Assembly: GCA_041674345.1 (NCBI GenBank)
Contig: JBAYVY010000067.1
Location: 1-12,424, forward strand
DNA from: JBAYVY01 sp041674345
GTDB lineage: Bacteria; Planctomycetota; Phycisphaerae; Phycisphaerales; Zrk34
Length of the DNA: 12,424 nt
Direction: 5' to 3'
Part shown: piece after piece, positions 1 through 8,297 of the stretch
Numbering within the stretch: the first letter of the stretch is position 1
How the letters are laid out: the number at the start of each line of letters is the position of its first letter
Program-made: the position numbers and the translations under genes
Notes under the pieces: model-generated
Seen by the model: the letters and a program-made list of their open reading frames with translations, nothing else
Database searches by the model: none
Told to the model about the DNA's origin: nothing

Positions 1-114
1 GGGTGACAATCCAGTGGACCCTTGAGCCGTTTGCCACGGCCCCGCTGACGATGCCGAGGCACCGCGATCCGAGACCGGCGAATTCGACACACGATGATGG
101 GCCGAATCTCGGAA

Positions 115-187
115 AGCGGGTGACCGGGTTCGAACCGGCGACATTCAGCTTGGGAAGCTGACACTCTACCAACTGAGTTACACCCGC
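115..187 (-). tRNA. tRNA-Gly (anticodon CCC)
   Basis: The minus strand folds into a complete 73-nt cloverleaf. The 7-bp acceptor stem is GCGGGTG/CACCCGC with U as discriminator base. The D-arm stem is ACTC/GAGT. The anticodon stem TCAGC/GCTGA encloses the loop TTCCCAA, which places anticodon CCC at 152-154. The T-arm has the TTCGAAC loop closed by a 5-bp stem with one G-U pair. CCC reads GGG glycine codons, and the body resembles bacterial tRNA-Gly. The 3' CCA is not encoded, so it must be added after transcription. It lies 176 bp beyond the cusA stop on the same strand; no promoter or terminator was recognised in that gap, nor in positions 1-114. Confidence 0.95.
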
Positions 188-363
188 GAAGGGACTTGTG
201 ATTCTAGCATCGTGCCGCTTCGTCCCGCAAGTAGCCGCGTTTTCAATGCAGCGGCGTCTTCAACTTCGTGTGACGGTTGGAAGTGTGCCGTCCCGATGAG
301 CCGCCGCTGTGAACCGGAGGTTGCCGGGTCGAGTCACGGTTCGCGGAGAGCGATGAGATCGGT

Positions 364-3300
364 TCACTGGCCGGTGTTTCGTTCCAGCGTCACGAGTTTG
401 GCGAAGTAGAAAATCACGGGGTAGATCAGCAGTTCCATGATGAAGCTCGTCGTCAGGCCGCCGATCATCGGGGCGGCGAGTCGGCGCATCGTGTCCGCTC
501 CCGCGCCGCCGGCCCACAGCAGGGGCACCAGGCCGATGAACGTCGTCGCCACCGTCATGGTCTTGGGGCGGATGCGTTTGACCGCGCCGTCATGCACCGC
601 GTGCCACAAATCATCCGCGTTGCGCATGTGTCCTTCCCGTTTGAACCGCTCAAAACTATTATCCAGATAAAGCAGCATCACCAGCCCCGTCTCCGCATCC
701 AACCCCGCCAGCGCGATCACCCCCACCCCCACCGCCAGCGACAGGTTGTACCCCAGCAACCACAGCAGCCAGACCGCCCCGACCAGACTGAACGGCACCG
801 CCAGCAACACAATCATCACCCGCAACCAACTGTGCGTCGCCAGATACAACAGCAGCACAATCACCACCAGCGCCAGCGGCACCGCCACCATCAGCCGCGC
901 CTTCGCCTGTTGCATATATTCATACTGTCCCGACCACACCACACTGTAACCGGTCGGCAACTTCACCTGCTCCGCCACCGACTGACGGGCGCGAGTCACA
1001 TATGTGCCCACGTCGATCCCGGCGATATCGACGTACACCCAACTGGTCAGCCGGGCGTTCTCGCTCTTGATCATGTCCGGCCCTTTGCGAATCACGAAAC
1101 GCGCCAACTGTCCCAGGGGTATTTGTGAATTTCCGGGGGTCGGAACAAGCGTCTGCTTCAGCGCGTCGAGGTTGTCGCGCAGTTCCTGCGGATAGCGCAC
1201 GTTGACCGGGTAACGCTCCAATCCTTCGACGGTCTGCGTCACGTTCATGCCGCCCATGGCGACGGCGATCACATCCTGCACGTCGCCGACGGTCAGTCCG
1301 TATCGCGCGATCGCCGCCCGATCAATGTCGATGTCGAGGTAATTGCCCCCCACCGTTTTTTCAGGATACGCGCTGGTCGTGTACCGCCCCGTCCCCTGCG
1401 AAGTCTTGATGACCTGTGAAATCCGCTCCGCCAGTTCCGACAGTGTCGTCAGGTCCGGCCCCATCACCTTGATGCCCACCGGCGTCTTGATCCCTGTCGA
1501 AAGCATGTCGATCCGTGTGCGAATCGGCATCGTCCACGCATTGGTCAGGCCCGGTATCTGCACCACTTCATTCAACCCCGGCACGTGAATCCCGTTTTCA
1601 CCGGAACCCGGCAGGGTGTAACCGTACACCAACTCGTCCACCGTGATCGGCCGGGTCACCGGCCAGAGCCGCTCCAGCGGACGCGCGATCCACCCCGGCC
1701 AGCCGGTGAAGAATCGTCCCACCGGCACGTGACGCCACTTGTGTTTGTCGCGCTGAAGCATGATCGTCGTCTCGAACATGCTCAGCGGGGCCGGGTCGGT
1801 CGCCGTCTCCGCGCGGCCCGCCTTGCCGAACACGCTCACCACCTCCGGAAACTGTTGGATCAGTTTGTCCGTCTGCGACAGCAGTTCGCTCGCCTTGCTC
1901 ACACTGATGCCCGGATCGGTGGTGGGCATGTAAAGCAGGTCGCCTTCCTCCAGCGGCGGCATGAACTCGCTGCCCAACTGCCGCAGCGGATAGATCGTAC
2001 TGGCCACCACGACCGCCGCCCCGATCAGCACCAGCCAGCGGAACCTTATCGCCAGCACGAAAAACGGATGATAAATCCACTGGAGCAGCCGCGAAATCGG
2101 ATTGACCTTCTCGTGAATGATCTTCTGCGGCACCAGCAACATGCCCGCCAGCACCGCCCATGCGACGGCCCCCCACACCGACACCCACGCGATCGCGGCC
2201 GCCGGCACGAACATGACGCCCAGCGTGATCGCCGTGTTCCGCGCCCAACCCCATTGCCGGGGCAGCACCCGCGCGGTGATGAAGTAACTCATCAGCACGG
2301 GGATGATCGTCACCGCCAGAAACGCCGCCCACGCCATGGCGAAGCTCTTGGTGTACGCCAGCGGTTTGAACAGCCGCCCCGATTGCTCGCCGAGCACGAA
2401 CACCGGCAGGAACGACACGACGATGATGAGCAAGCTGAAGAACAAGCTGGGGCCGACCTCCTTGGCCGCGTCCGTGATGATTCGCCGGCGATCGCCCGGA
2501 ATGGCCGGCTTGCCCGCCTTTTCAAGCTCGTGCAACCGTTCTTCCTCGCGGTCCAGATGTTTGTGCGCGTTCTCCACCATGATGATGGAGCTATCGACCA
2601 TCACGCCGATGGCGATGGCGATGCCGCCCAGCGACATGATGTTCGCGTTGATGCCCAGCAGATGCATCACCAGCACGCTGGCGATGACGCCGGTGGGCAC
2701 GACGAACACCGCCACCAGTTCGCTGCGGGCGTGCAACAGGAACAGGATGCACACCAGCGCCACCACCGTGACTTCCTCAATCAGCGTGTGCCGCAGCGTG
2801 TTCACCGCGCGGTCGATCAGATCACTGCGATCGTAAGCCGTCTCGATCCCCACGCCCGGCGGCAACCCCTTTTCCAGTTCCGCCAGTTTCGCCTTCACCG
2901 CGTCAATCGTGCGCCGGGCGTTTTCCCCGAAACGCATCACAATGATCCCACCCGCCGCGTCGCCCTCGCCGTTCCAATCCGTCACGCCCCTGCGAATCTC
3001 CGGCCCCACGCGCACATCCGCCACGTTCGCCAGGTAAATCGGCGAACCGGACTCGTCGGCGCCCAACGAAATTTCCCGCAATTGTTCCAGCACCTTCGCA
3101 GATCGCGCCGCGTCGATGTTCCGCCCCTCCGCGCGCGCCGCGGCGATCTCCGCATCGCTCAATTGCCCCAGGTAGCCCCGCCCGCGCACCATGTATTCGG
3201 TTTCGCTCTGCTCGATCACCCGCCCCCCCACATCGAGGTTGGATCGTTCCACCGCCATCTTCACCTGCTGGAGCGGCAGGTTGTACGCCAGCATCTTCAC

Positions 3301-4047
3301 GGGATCGACCACGACCTGATACTGTTTGACGAATCCGCCGATCGACGCGACTTCGCTCACGCCGTCCACGGCGGTCAGTTCGTAACGCAAATACCAGTCC
3401 TGCATGCCGCGAAGATCGGCGAGATTCTGCTGCGATTCCGCCAGCGGCTTGCCGTCGAGCGGACAGGTCCGGCGTTCGGGGAAGATGCGGTGATGCACGA
3501 GTCGCGCCCGGACAGCCGGGTCATTCGGCGCGTCATCGGGGCCGGCGTACCACCTGTCGGTCGTCGGATCGCGCCACGCGCCGTTGGGGTGGTCGGGGCA
3601 GTATTTGCCGGTAATCAGGGCGTATTCATACACCCAGCCGACGCCGGTGGCGTCGGGTCCGATCTGCGGCGTGACGTCCGGCGGCAACTTGCCGGACACG
3701 AAGCTCAGTTGCTCCAGCACCCGGCTGCGCGCCCAGTAGAGGTCCGTGCCGTCCTCGAAAATGATATAGACGTAGCTCATGCCGAACATGCTGTAGCCGC
3801 GCACGACCTTGGCGTAAGGCACGGCCAGCATGGCGGTGGTCAGCGGATAGGTGACCTGGTCTTCGACGATTTGCGGGGCCTGGCCGGAATACTCGGCGCG
3901 GATGATGACCTGCGCGTCCGACAGATCGGGGATCGCGTCGAGCTTGATGTTGAACACCGCCCACACGCCCGCCGCCACGAGGAACAGCGTCAGCAGCATC
4001 ACCATGCCGCGATTGCCGATGCACCATTCGATCAGTCGTGCGATCAT
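364..4047 (-). CDS. cusA: CusA-type heavy-metal efflux RND pump
   Basis: Inner-membrane proton-driven RND pump (HME-RND family) exporting Cu(I)/Ag(I) through CusB and CusC. The 1227 residues begin with a first TM helix at about 13-33 followed by the family's DAIPDLSD (37-44). The RND repeat core includes GIAIAIGVMVDSSIIMVEN (475-493) and the second-half helices at about 1052-1220. The three methionines that bind Cu(I)/Ag(I) in E. coli CusA (M573, M623, M672) match M707 (LLYM), M757 (APLSM) and M848 (RIDMLSTG), which argues for Cu/Ag over Co/Zn/Cd. It is about 180 residues longer than E. coli CusA (1047). Visible inserts are a Cys/His segment at about 148-217, an extra hydrophobic stretch at about 600-640, and about 40 residues at 770-830. 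The start ATG is preceded by AAGGA 12 nt upstream and lies inside a tandem repeat. Export specificity is inferred from homology only. Confidence 0.95.
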   Translation of the reverse strand: MIARLIEWCIGNRGMVMLLTLFLVAAGVWAVFNIKLDAIPDLSDAQVIIRAEYSGQAPQIVEDQVTYPLTTAMLAVPYAKVVRGYSMFGMSYVYIIFEDGTDLYWARSRVLEQLSFVSGKLPPDVTPQIGPDATGVGWVYEYALITGKYCPDHPNGAWRDPTTDRWYAGPDDAPNDPAVRARLVHHRIFPERRTCPLDGKPLAESQQNLADLRGMQDWYLRYELTAVDGVSEVASIGGFVKQYQVVVDPVKMLAYNLPLQQVKMAVERSNLDVGGRVIEQSETEYMVRGRGYLGQLSDAEIAAARAEGRNIDAARSAKVLEQLREISLGADESGSPIYLANVADVRVGPEIRRGVTDWNGEGDAAGGIIVMRFGENARRTIDAVKAKLAELEKGLPPGVGIETAYDRSDLIDRAVNTLRHTLIEEVTVVALVCILFLLHARSELVAVFVVPTGVIASVLVMHLLGINANIMSLGGIAIAIGVMVDSSIIMVENAHKHLDREEERLHELEKAGKPAIPGDRRRIITDAAKEVGPSLFFSLLIIVVSFLPVFVLGEQSGRLFKPLAYTKSFAMAWAAFLAVTIIPVLMSYFITARVLPRQWGWARNTAITLGVMFVPAAAIAWVSVWGAVAWAVLAGMLLVPQKIIHEKVNPISRLLQWIYHPFFVLAIRFRWLVLIGAAVVVASTIYPLRQLGSEFMPPLEEGDLLYMPTTDPGISVSKASELLSQTDKLIQQFPEVVSVFGKAGRAETATDPAPLSMFETTIMLQRDKHKWRHVPVGRFFTGWPGWIARPLERLWPVTRPITVDELVYGYTLPGSGENGIHVPGLNEVVQIPGLTNAWTMPIRTRIDMLSTGIKTPVGIKVMGPDLTTLSELAERISQVIKTSQGTGRYTTSAYPEKTVGGNYLDIDIDRAAIARYGLTVGDVQDVIAVAMGGMNVTQTVEGLERYPVNVRYPQELRDNLDALKQTLVPTPGNSQIPLGQLARFVIRKGPDMIKSENARLTSWVYVDIAGIDVGTYVTRARQSVAEQVKLPTGYSVVWSGQYEYMQQAKARLMVAVPLALVVIVLLLYLATHSWLRVMIVLLAVPFSLVGAVWLLWLLGYNLSLAVGVGVIALAGLDAETGLVMLLYLDNSFERFKREGHMRNADDLWHAVHDGAVKRIRPKTMTVATTFIGLVPLLWAGGAGADTMRRLAAPMIGGLTTSFIMELLIYPVIFYFAKLVTLERNTGQ

Positions 4048-4177
4048 GGTTGACTCTGTTTCCTTGACAAAAACTTCCGGGGGCGTGCGATCATGGTTGA
4101 CTCTGTTTCCTTGACAAAAACTTCCGGGGGCGTGCGATCACGGTTTACTTCGCTTCCTTGCCCGGGGGTTCCGGGGG
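4037..4177 (-). repeat. Three tandem 47-bp units spanning cusB end to cusA start
   Basis: Units lie at 4037-4083, 4084-4130 and 4131-4177. The first two are identical. The third aligns without gaps at the same 47-bp period and matches 35 of 47 positions; it contains the cusB stop codon and its last codons. Each unit carries, on the minus strand, an AAGGAA ribosome-binding-like stretch, a start codon and ATCGCACG, i.e. a copy of the cusA initiation region. The start codon is ATG at 4047 (cusA itself), ATG at 4094 and GTG at 4141. Because 47 is not a multiple of three, the extra starts are out of frame with cusA. Confidence 0.93.
4044..4141 (-). other. Two possible 16-aa leader mini-ORFs before cusA
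   Basis: Within the tandem units, a GTG at 4139-4141 and an ATG at 4092-4094 each open a 16-codon frame, (V/M)-I-A-R-P-R-K-F-L-S-R-K-Q-S-Q-P. Each frame ends in a TGA that overlaps the next unit's ATG as ATGA (stops at 4091-4093 and 4044-4046). The cusB TAA is only 3 nt before the GTG. This chain could allow terminating ribosomes to restart stepwise down to cusA. The frames and overlaps are read directly; that they are translated is inference, and they may simply be a by-product of the duplication. Confidence 0.3.
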
Positions 4178-6052
4178 CGTGGACGGACCCGTGACCGGTA
4201 GCGCATGCCGCGCATCAAAACAGCCGAGCATCGTCGAACCGAAATACGGATTGCGCACTTCGCCGGCGATTTGGAGCCACGTCGTGCCGCCCTGTCCGGC
4301 GCGGAACATCGGGCAATGCAGTTGCTCCACTTCTTTGCCGAACGTCGGCGGAACGCCCGTCGCCAGCAACAGTTTGTTCAATGCCGTACTCAGATCGGCG
4401 AACGCCTGACGGGCGGGCTTCAGTTCGGTGATCCGCGTCAACTCCAGCGCCTTGCCCCGCACCGTGGCGACCTCCGTGTGCTGATGCCAGAAATGTTCGT
4501 CCCGCATCCGAACCTTCAACAGATCATCCACCGTCTGCGCGATCGCCTGCGATTCGCCGGCCATGTCCGCCGTCGAGTCACCGGCAAGGCGGGATTGAAT
4601 GTTCAGGTAATGCGTCAGAAGTTGATTCAGCGCCTTGGCCGCGTCATCGGGCAGGGCCGCGATTTCGCTGGGGCCGGTCGTCGCCGCCGTCGCCTTCTGA
4701 TCGGCCGCGAGGTCGCCCTTGATCATTTTCGCCAGCGATTCGCGCATCCGCGCTTCGCTGTCGATCAGGAATTGGCCGCTGGTGACGACCATCTCGCCGG
4801 GTTTCAGGCCGTCGATGATTTCGATCTGATCGTTTTCAGTCTGCACGCCGGTCTTCACGTCCCGCGGCTCGAACTTGCCGTCGCCCAGACTCACGAACGC
4901 CACCTGGCGTTCGCCGGTGTCGATGATCGCCGAGCGCGGCGCCAGCGTGCGATCGGTCGCCAATGTGCTGTGAATCTCCACCGTGGCGAACATGCCGGGC
5001 TTGAGCAGGCCGGTCGGATTGTCGAACGCCAGCCGCACCGTGATTTGCCGCGTTTTCTTGTCGAGGTAGGGGTAGATGTAAACCACCTTGCCCGCGAACG
5101 CCTGACCGGGAATGTAGGACAGCGACATCACCGCCTCCTGCCCGACCGTCACATAGGGCAACTGATCCTCATACAACGTCACCATCACCCACACGCGCGA
5201 CAGATCGGCGATGCGATACACCTGCATCCCCGCGTCAACTTTCATGCCATCGACCGCCTGCTTGGCGATCACGACGCCGTCCGCCGGACTGGTGAAACGC
5301 AGTGTCTTCTCCGGCTTGCCGCGTTGCTCCATCGCCGCGATCTGCTCATCACTGATGTCGAAAAACCTCAGCCGCGTACGCGCCGCGTTCAACAACCCTT
5401 GTTCGCCCTTGGCCGCCGCCGCGGCCAGGTATTCATCCTGCGCCGCGTAAAGTTCCGGCGAATACAGATCGAAAAGCGCATCGCCCTTTCGCACCGGCTG
5501 TCCGAGTTGATCGACGTAAAGTTTCTCGATCCAGCCGGGCGTTTTGATGTTCACGTCGTACAACCGGGTTTCGTCGTAGTCGATGCCGCCGACGGTTCGC
5601 AGTGTTTTGACCAGCGGGCCGGTGGTGACCGGCGAGACGCGCACACCGATGTTCCGCGCCACCACCGGGTTGATCGTGACTTCGCCGGTGAACTTCGCCG
5701 GATCGAGCGGCACGAGTTTCATGCCGCAAATCGGGCAATCGCCGGGCTGGGGCAGCACGACCCACGGGTGCATCCCGCAGGTGTAATATTGCGCCCTCAC
5801 TTCAGGGCGCAGACCCCGCAGGGCGTTGACGACTTTGTCGTGTTCTTCATCGCCGATCAATTTTTGATCCAGCGCGAGATCGACCTGTGCGACGGCGTTG
5901 TCCATTTCGCCGCGTGTGGCGGCCCGAAATGCCGGGCTGATCCACACACCGAAAACCAGACCGGCGGCCAGCACCACGACCACCGCGGCGATCTTCCACA
6001 ATGCCGGTCCGCGCGGCGGGGGCGTCGATGATGTGTGTTGCGATTCGCTCAT
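4145..6052 (-). CDS. cusB: CusB-type RND periplasmic adaptor
   Basis: Membrane-fusion protein that links CusA to CusC and hands metal to the pump. The 635 residues contain an N-terminal membrane anchor or uncleaved signal (about 18-40). A heavy-metal-binding motif follows at 89-116, YTCGMHP then CPICGMKL, with candidate ligands C92, M94, H95, C106, C109 and M111. The adaptor core (about 125-440) includes the barrel-sandwich hybrid and beta-barrel regions, e.g. TPGWIEKLYV and FTSPADGVV. The C-terminal domain resembling DUF3347 (about 470-613) carries CPM (580-582), NPYFGSTMLGC (601-611) and nearby His residues, a second likely metal site. The start at 6052 was chosen over an in-frame ATG at 6136 because it forms an ATGA overlap with the cusC stop and has AAAGGA 8-9 nt upstream; the longer form would reach 84 nt into cusC. 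The C-terminal residues PPEPPGKEAK fall in the 47-bp repeat array. Confidence 0.93.
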   Translation of the reverse strand: MSESQHTSSTPPPRGPALWKIAAVVVVLAAGLVFGVWISPAFRAATRGEMDNAVAQVDLALDQKLIGDEEHDKVVNALRGLRPEVRAQYYTCGMHPWVVLPQPGDCPICGMKLVPLDPAKFTGEVTINPVVARNIGVRVSPVTTGPLVKTLRTVGGIDYDETRLYDVNIKTPGWIEKLYVDQLGQPVRKGDALFDLYSPELYAAQDEYLAAAAAKGEQGLLNAARTRLRFFDISDEQIAAMEQRGKPEKTLRFTSPADGVVIAKQAVDGMKVDAGMQVYRIADLSRVWVMVTLYEDQLPYVTVGQEAVMSLSYIPGQAFAGKVVYIYPYLDKKTRQITVRLAFDNPTGLLKPGMFATVEIHSTLATDRTLAPRSAIIDTGERQVAFVSLGDGKFEPRDVKTGVQTENDQIEIIDGLKPGEMVVTSGQFLIDSEARMRESLAKMIKGDLAADQKATAATTGPSEIAALPDDAAKALNQLLTHYLNIQSRLAGDSTADMAGESQAIAQTVDDLLKVRMRDEHFWHQHTEVATVRGKALELTRITELKPARQAFADLSTALNKLLLATGVPPTFGKEVEQLHCPMFRAGQGGTTWLQIAGEVRNPYFGSTMLGCFDARHALPVTGPSTPPEPPGKEAK

Positions 6053-7440
6053 GGCTGTGCATCCTTTCGACCCAACACCTGCTGCAATTGCGCCAAATCC
6101 TGTTGCATCTCCGCCACGCTCTGGTGATACATCCATTCAAACGTCAGCACCTTGCGCCAGTTGTCCACCACCGTCAAAAAGTCGCTTTTCCCCGCTTGAT
6201 ACGCGCTTTGCGAAACCGTCGCGGCCTGCTTCGCCTGCGGCACGATCACATCGCGGAACAACAACGCCGATCGCTGTTGCGTTTCGACGCTCAGCATCGC
6301 ATCCTGCACCTCGAACGCCAATTGATTTTGCGCGGCGGTCAGTTCCGCGACGCCTTCCATCACGCCGGCCAGCGCCCCGCGCTCCTCCGCATCGCGTTTG
6401 CCCTGCCAGATCGGAAGATTCACGCCGAAGCTGAACCACCATTGATCCTTCCCGTTGGACATCGGTGCCATGTCGCTCTTGTCCACCGTGTTGTACGTCA
6501 TCGCCACGTTCAGGTCGGGCCAGCGGTTCAGCCGCGCCAGTTTCAACTGCTGACGATACGCCTCGATGCGGTCGTGCGCCTTTTGCAATTGCGGGTTACT
6601 CCTGGCCGCCTCGGCGAGCAGTTCATCCAGTTGCAACGCCACCTCCGACAGCGCCACCGCCTGAGGGGCGGGTATCGCCGCTTCAAGGGGCCGGTCCATC
6701 AAGCTGTTGAGCATGCCCTTCGCGCTGGTCTGCCGCCGCCGCAGCGTCAGCAACTGATTATCCAGCTCGCTCAGTTCCACCGACGCCCGCAGCACATCCT
6801 GCTGCATCGCGGTTCCCGCCTCGTACATGCTCCGCGCGATCCGGTGGAACTGCGCCATCAGTTGTCGATTTTCTTCGGTGACTTCGATCTGCCGCTGCGT
6901 GAGGTACACACTCCAGTACGCCCGGCGGACATCGGCGGCGACGCCCAGCATCGCCGTTTCCAGGTCGCGCCGCGCCATCGTCGTTTCCTGCTCCGCGATG
7001 CGCCCCCGTGTCGCCAGTTTGCCGGGAAACGGCAACTGCTGGCTGACCATCGTCATCACCCCCACCATGCCCGCCGCGGTTTCCGGCATCGACCCCACCG
7101 GCGGCGAAACCGTCAGCATCGGATCGTCCAAACTCGTGACCCGCGGTATCTCCTGCGACAACCGCTCGACCCGCCGCCGCGCCGCGATGATCGACGGATG
7201 ACGCGCCAATGCGAGTTTGACGTAATCTTCAACGCCCGCGTCGGCCGGCGGCGATTCATCGGCCTCCGACACGGTGATCGCCAGCGTATCGCGGGTGTGT
7301 TGCGACGGATTGTCGGCGATGCGCCACCGCAACTCGTCGCCCCGCCGCCAATCATTCGCCGCCTCATCGGTGAACGGCGAGTCGCAACCCGCCAGCACCA
7401 GCAACAGCGGCAGAATCATCGAGGTTGTTGGAGTACGCAT
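6049..7440 (-). CDS. cusC: CusC-type outer-membrane efflux lipoprotein
   Basis: TolC-like outer-membrane factor (OEP family) forming the exit duct of the Cus system. The 463 residues start with a lipoprotein signal peptide whose lipobox is LAGC, giving Cys19 as the lipidated residue. Two OEP repeats follow at about 70-260 and 275-460, with the family's QLPFPGK segment at 135-141 and long amphipathic helices. Residue +2 after the Cys is Asp. In E. coli Asp at +2 tends to retain lipoproteins in the inner membrane, so the rule may differ in this organism. Its TGA overlaps the cusB ATG, suggesting coupled translation. The ribosome-binding site is weak (GGAC 6-9 nt upstream). Identity as the metal-efflux OEP rests on operon context as much as on sequence. 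Confidence 0.92.
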   Translation of the reverse strand: MRTPTTSMILPLLLVLAGCDSPFTDEAANDWRRGDELRWRIADNPSQHTRDTLAITVSEADESPPADAGVEDYVKLALARHPSIIAARRRVERLSQEIPRVTSLDDPMLTVSPPVGSMPETAAGMVGVMTMVSQQLPFPGKLATRGRIAEQETTMARRDLETAMLGVAADVRRAYWSVYLTQRQIEVTEENRQLMAQFHRIARSMYEAGTAMQQDVLRASVELSELDNQLLTLRRRQTSAKGMLNSLMDRPLEAAIPAPQAVALSEVALQLDELLAEAARSNPQLQKAHDRIEAYRQQLKLARLNRWPDLNVAMTYNTVDKSDMAPMSNGKDQWWFSFGVNLPIWQGKRDAEERGALAGVMEGVAELTAAQNQLAFEVQDAMLSVETQQRSALLFRDVIVPQAKQAATVSQSAYQAGKSDFLTVVDNWRKVLTFEWMYHQSVAEMQQDLAQLQQVLGRKDAQP

Positions 7441-7477
7441 GAGTCGTCCGTGTCAAAAGTGAAAAGTCGGAAATTAT

Positions 7478-7583
7478 GGAAAGTCGGAAGTCGGAAGTCG
7501 GAAAAATTTTATACACGGGTCTTTACTTCCCACTTCCCACTTTCCGCCTACTTCCCACTTCCGCCTTCCGACTTCCGACTTTC
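7478..7583. repeat. GGAAGTC short-unit repeats forming a 19-bp inverted repeat
   Basis: Tandem GGAAGTC units at 7478-7502 are mirrored by GACTTCC units at 7565-7583. GAAAGTCGGAAGTCGGAAG (7479-7497) is the exact reverse complement of 7565-7583, with 67 nt between the arms. The interior holds further related units (TTCCCAC at 7527-7541 and 7553-7559) and an AT-rich stretch around AAAATTTTATAC. The right arm and some interior units lie inside the 3' end of the YHS-protein gene, whose last codons and TAG stop are made from the repeat. In an mRNA reading from the YHS gene into cusC, the arms could pair as a long stem. Confidence 0.85.
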
Positions 7584-8273
7584 TTTCGCGTCGTCGATTT
7601 GTTTCAGATACTTCGCGGGATTCTCGTTGAACTGTTTGATGCACATCGGGCAACAGAACTCGACCAGGTGATTGGCGATGATGCGTTGCACGGGCTTGCC
7701 CATCTCCCCGAGCTTGTCGCCGGAGACCGGGCACGTGGTCAGCGGATAAACGGGTTTCTGCCGGGTGATGATCGCTTCGTCAATCTTGGCCAGATATTTG
7801 CCGGGATCGGCGAGAAAATCCTTCTTGCAGGATGCGCAGCAGAAACGAATCAGGCGGTTCTTGTAAACAAAGTTGACCGGCTCGCCCATGTCCCCGCCGA
7901 GCTTTTCCCCCGACACCACGCACGTCGTCAGCGGATACCAGGGCAACTGCGCGGCAATGATCCTCGCATCCACCCCCGGAAGGTATTGGCCGGGTTCCTT
8001 GTTGAACGCATCGGCATTGGCCTGACTTGCGAAACGCAACTCACGCCCGTCGTGCTGAATGACGACCTGTTTGGCGTAATCGGGCAACGCCTCGCCCGTC
8101 ACCGGATCGGACGCCAGCGGATAGGGATCACCGGCCCACACGGTAACTTTGTCCGGGTGATGAGCCGCATGATCTTCATGATCGGCGGCTTGCGCCAACG
8201 GCGCGGTCGCCAACGAAATCGTCAGCAGTGCCATTGCGGTTCGCATGGAACATTGGAAGAACGTGCGGCTCAT
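7548..8273 (-). CDS. Secreted protein with three YHS-like metal-binding repeats
   Basis: 241 residues with a Sec signal peptide (about 1-29, ending in AQA), then a His-rich stretch (DHEDHAAHH). Three homologous repeats of about 52 residues follow. Repeat 1 (50-101) reads YPLASDPVTGEAL and has no Cys. Repeat 2 (113-165) is YPLTTCVVSGEKLG with FCCASCKKDF. Repeat 3 (176-227) is YPLTTCPVSGDKLG with FCCPMCIKQF. Repeats 2 and 3 match the YHS/TRASH type of metal-binding knuckle (Cys, then CCxxC). It probably binds Cu or another soft metal in the periplasm and may buffer it or feed the efflux system. The start at 8273 has GGAG 7 nt upstream; the in-frame ATG at 8246 has no comparable site. The last dozen codons (KESRKSEGGSGK) come from an intergenic-type repeat, so the native C-terminus may have been replaced. 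No specific named family member is recognised. Confidence 0.85.
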   Translation of the reverse strand: MSRTFFQCSMRTAMALLTISLATAPLAQAADHEDHAAHHPDKVTVWAGDPYPLASDPVTGEALPDYAKQVVIQHDGRELRFASQANADAFNKEPGQYLPGVDARIIAAQLPWYPLTTCVVSGEKLGGDMGEPVNFVYKNRLIRFCCASCKKDFLADPGKYLAKIDEAIITRQKPVYPLTTCPVSGDKLGEMGKPVQRIIANHLVEFCCPMCIKQFNENPAKYLKQIDDAKESRKSEGGSGK

Positions 8274-8297
8274 GGGTCGGCTCCGTGAAAAGGGGTG

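Noticed and set aside
66..113. Imperfect hairpin (CCGAGA ... TCTCGG) after the tRNA gene as a terminator
   Set aside because: The stem is interrupted by a bulge, the loop is over 20 nt and no T-run follows.
115..187. tRNA-Gly as an integration site bounding a mobile metal-resistance island
   Set aside because: No integrase, and no second copy of the tRNA 3' end was noticed in the window; an island boundary cannot be supported.
1585..4053. Long plus-strand open frame (822 codons) opposite cusA
   Set aside because: It is antisense to a clear CusA and its product is Arg/His/Gln-rich without any domain, as expected from codon bias of the opposite strand.
4205..7671. Long plus-strand open frames opposite cusB and cusC (608 and 556 codons)
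   Set aside because: Same Arg/His-rich composition, no recognisable motif, and fully covered by well-supported minus-strand genes.
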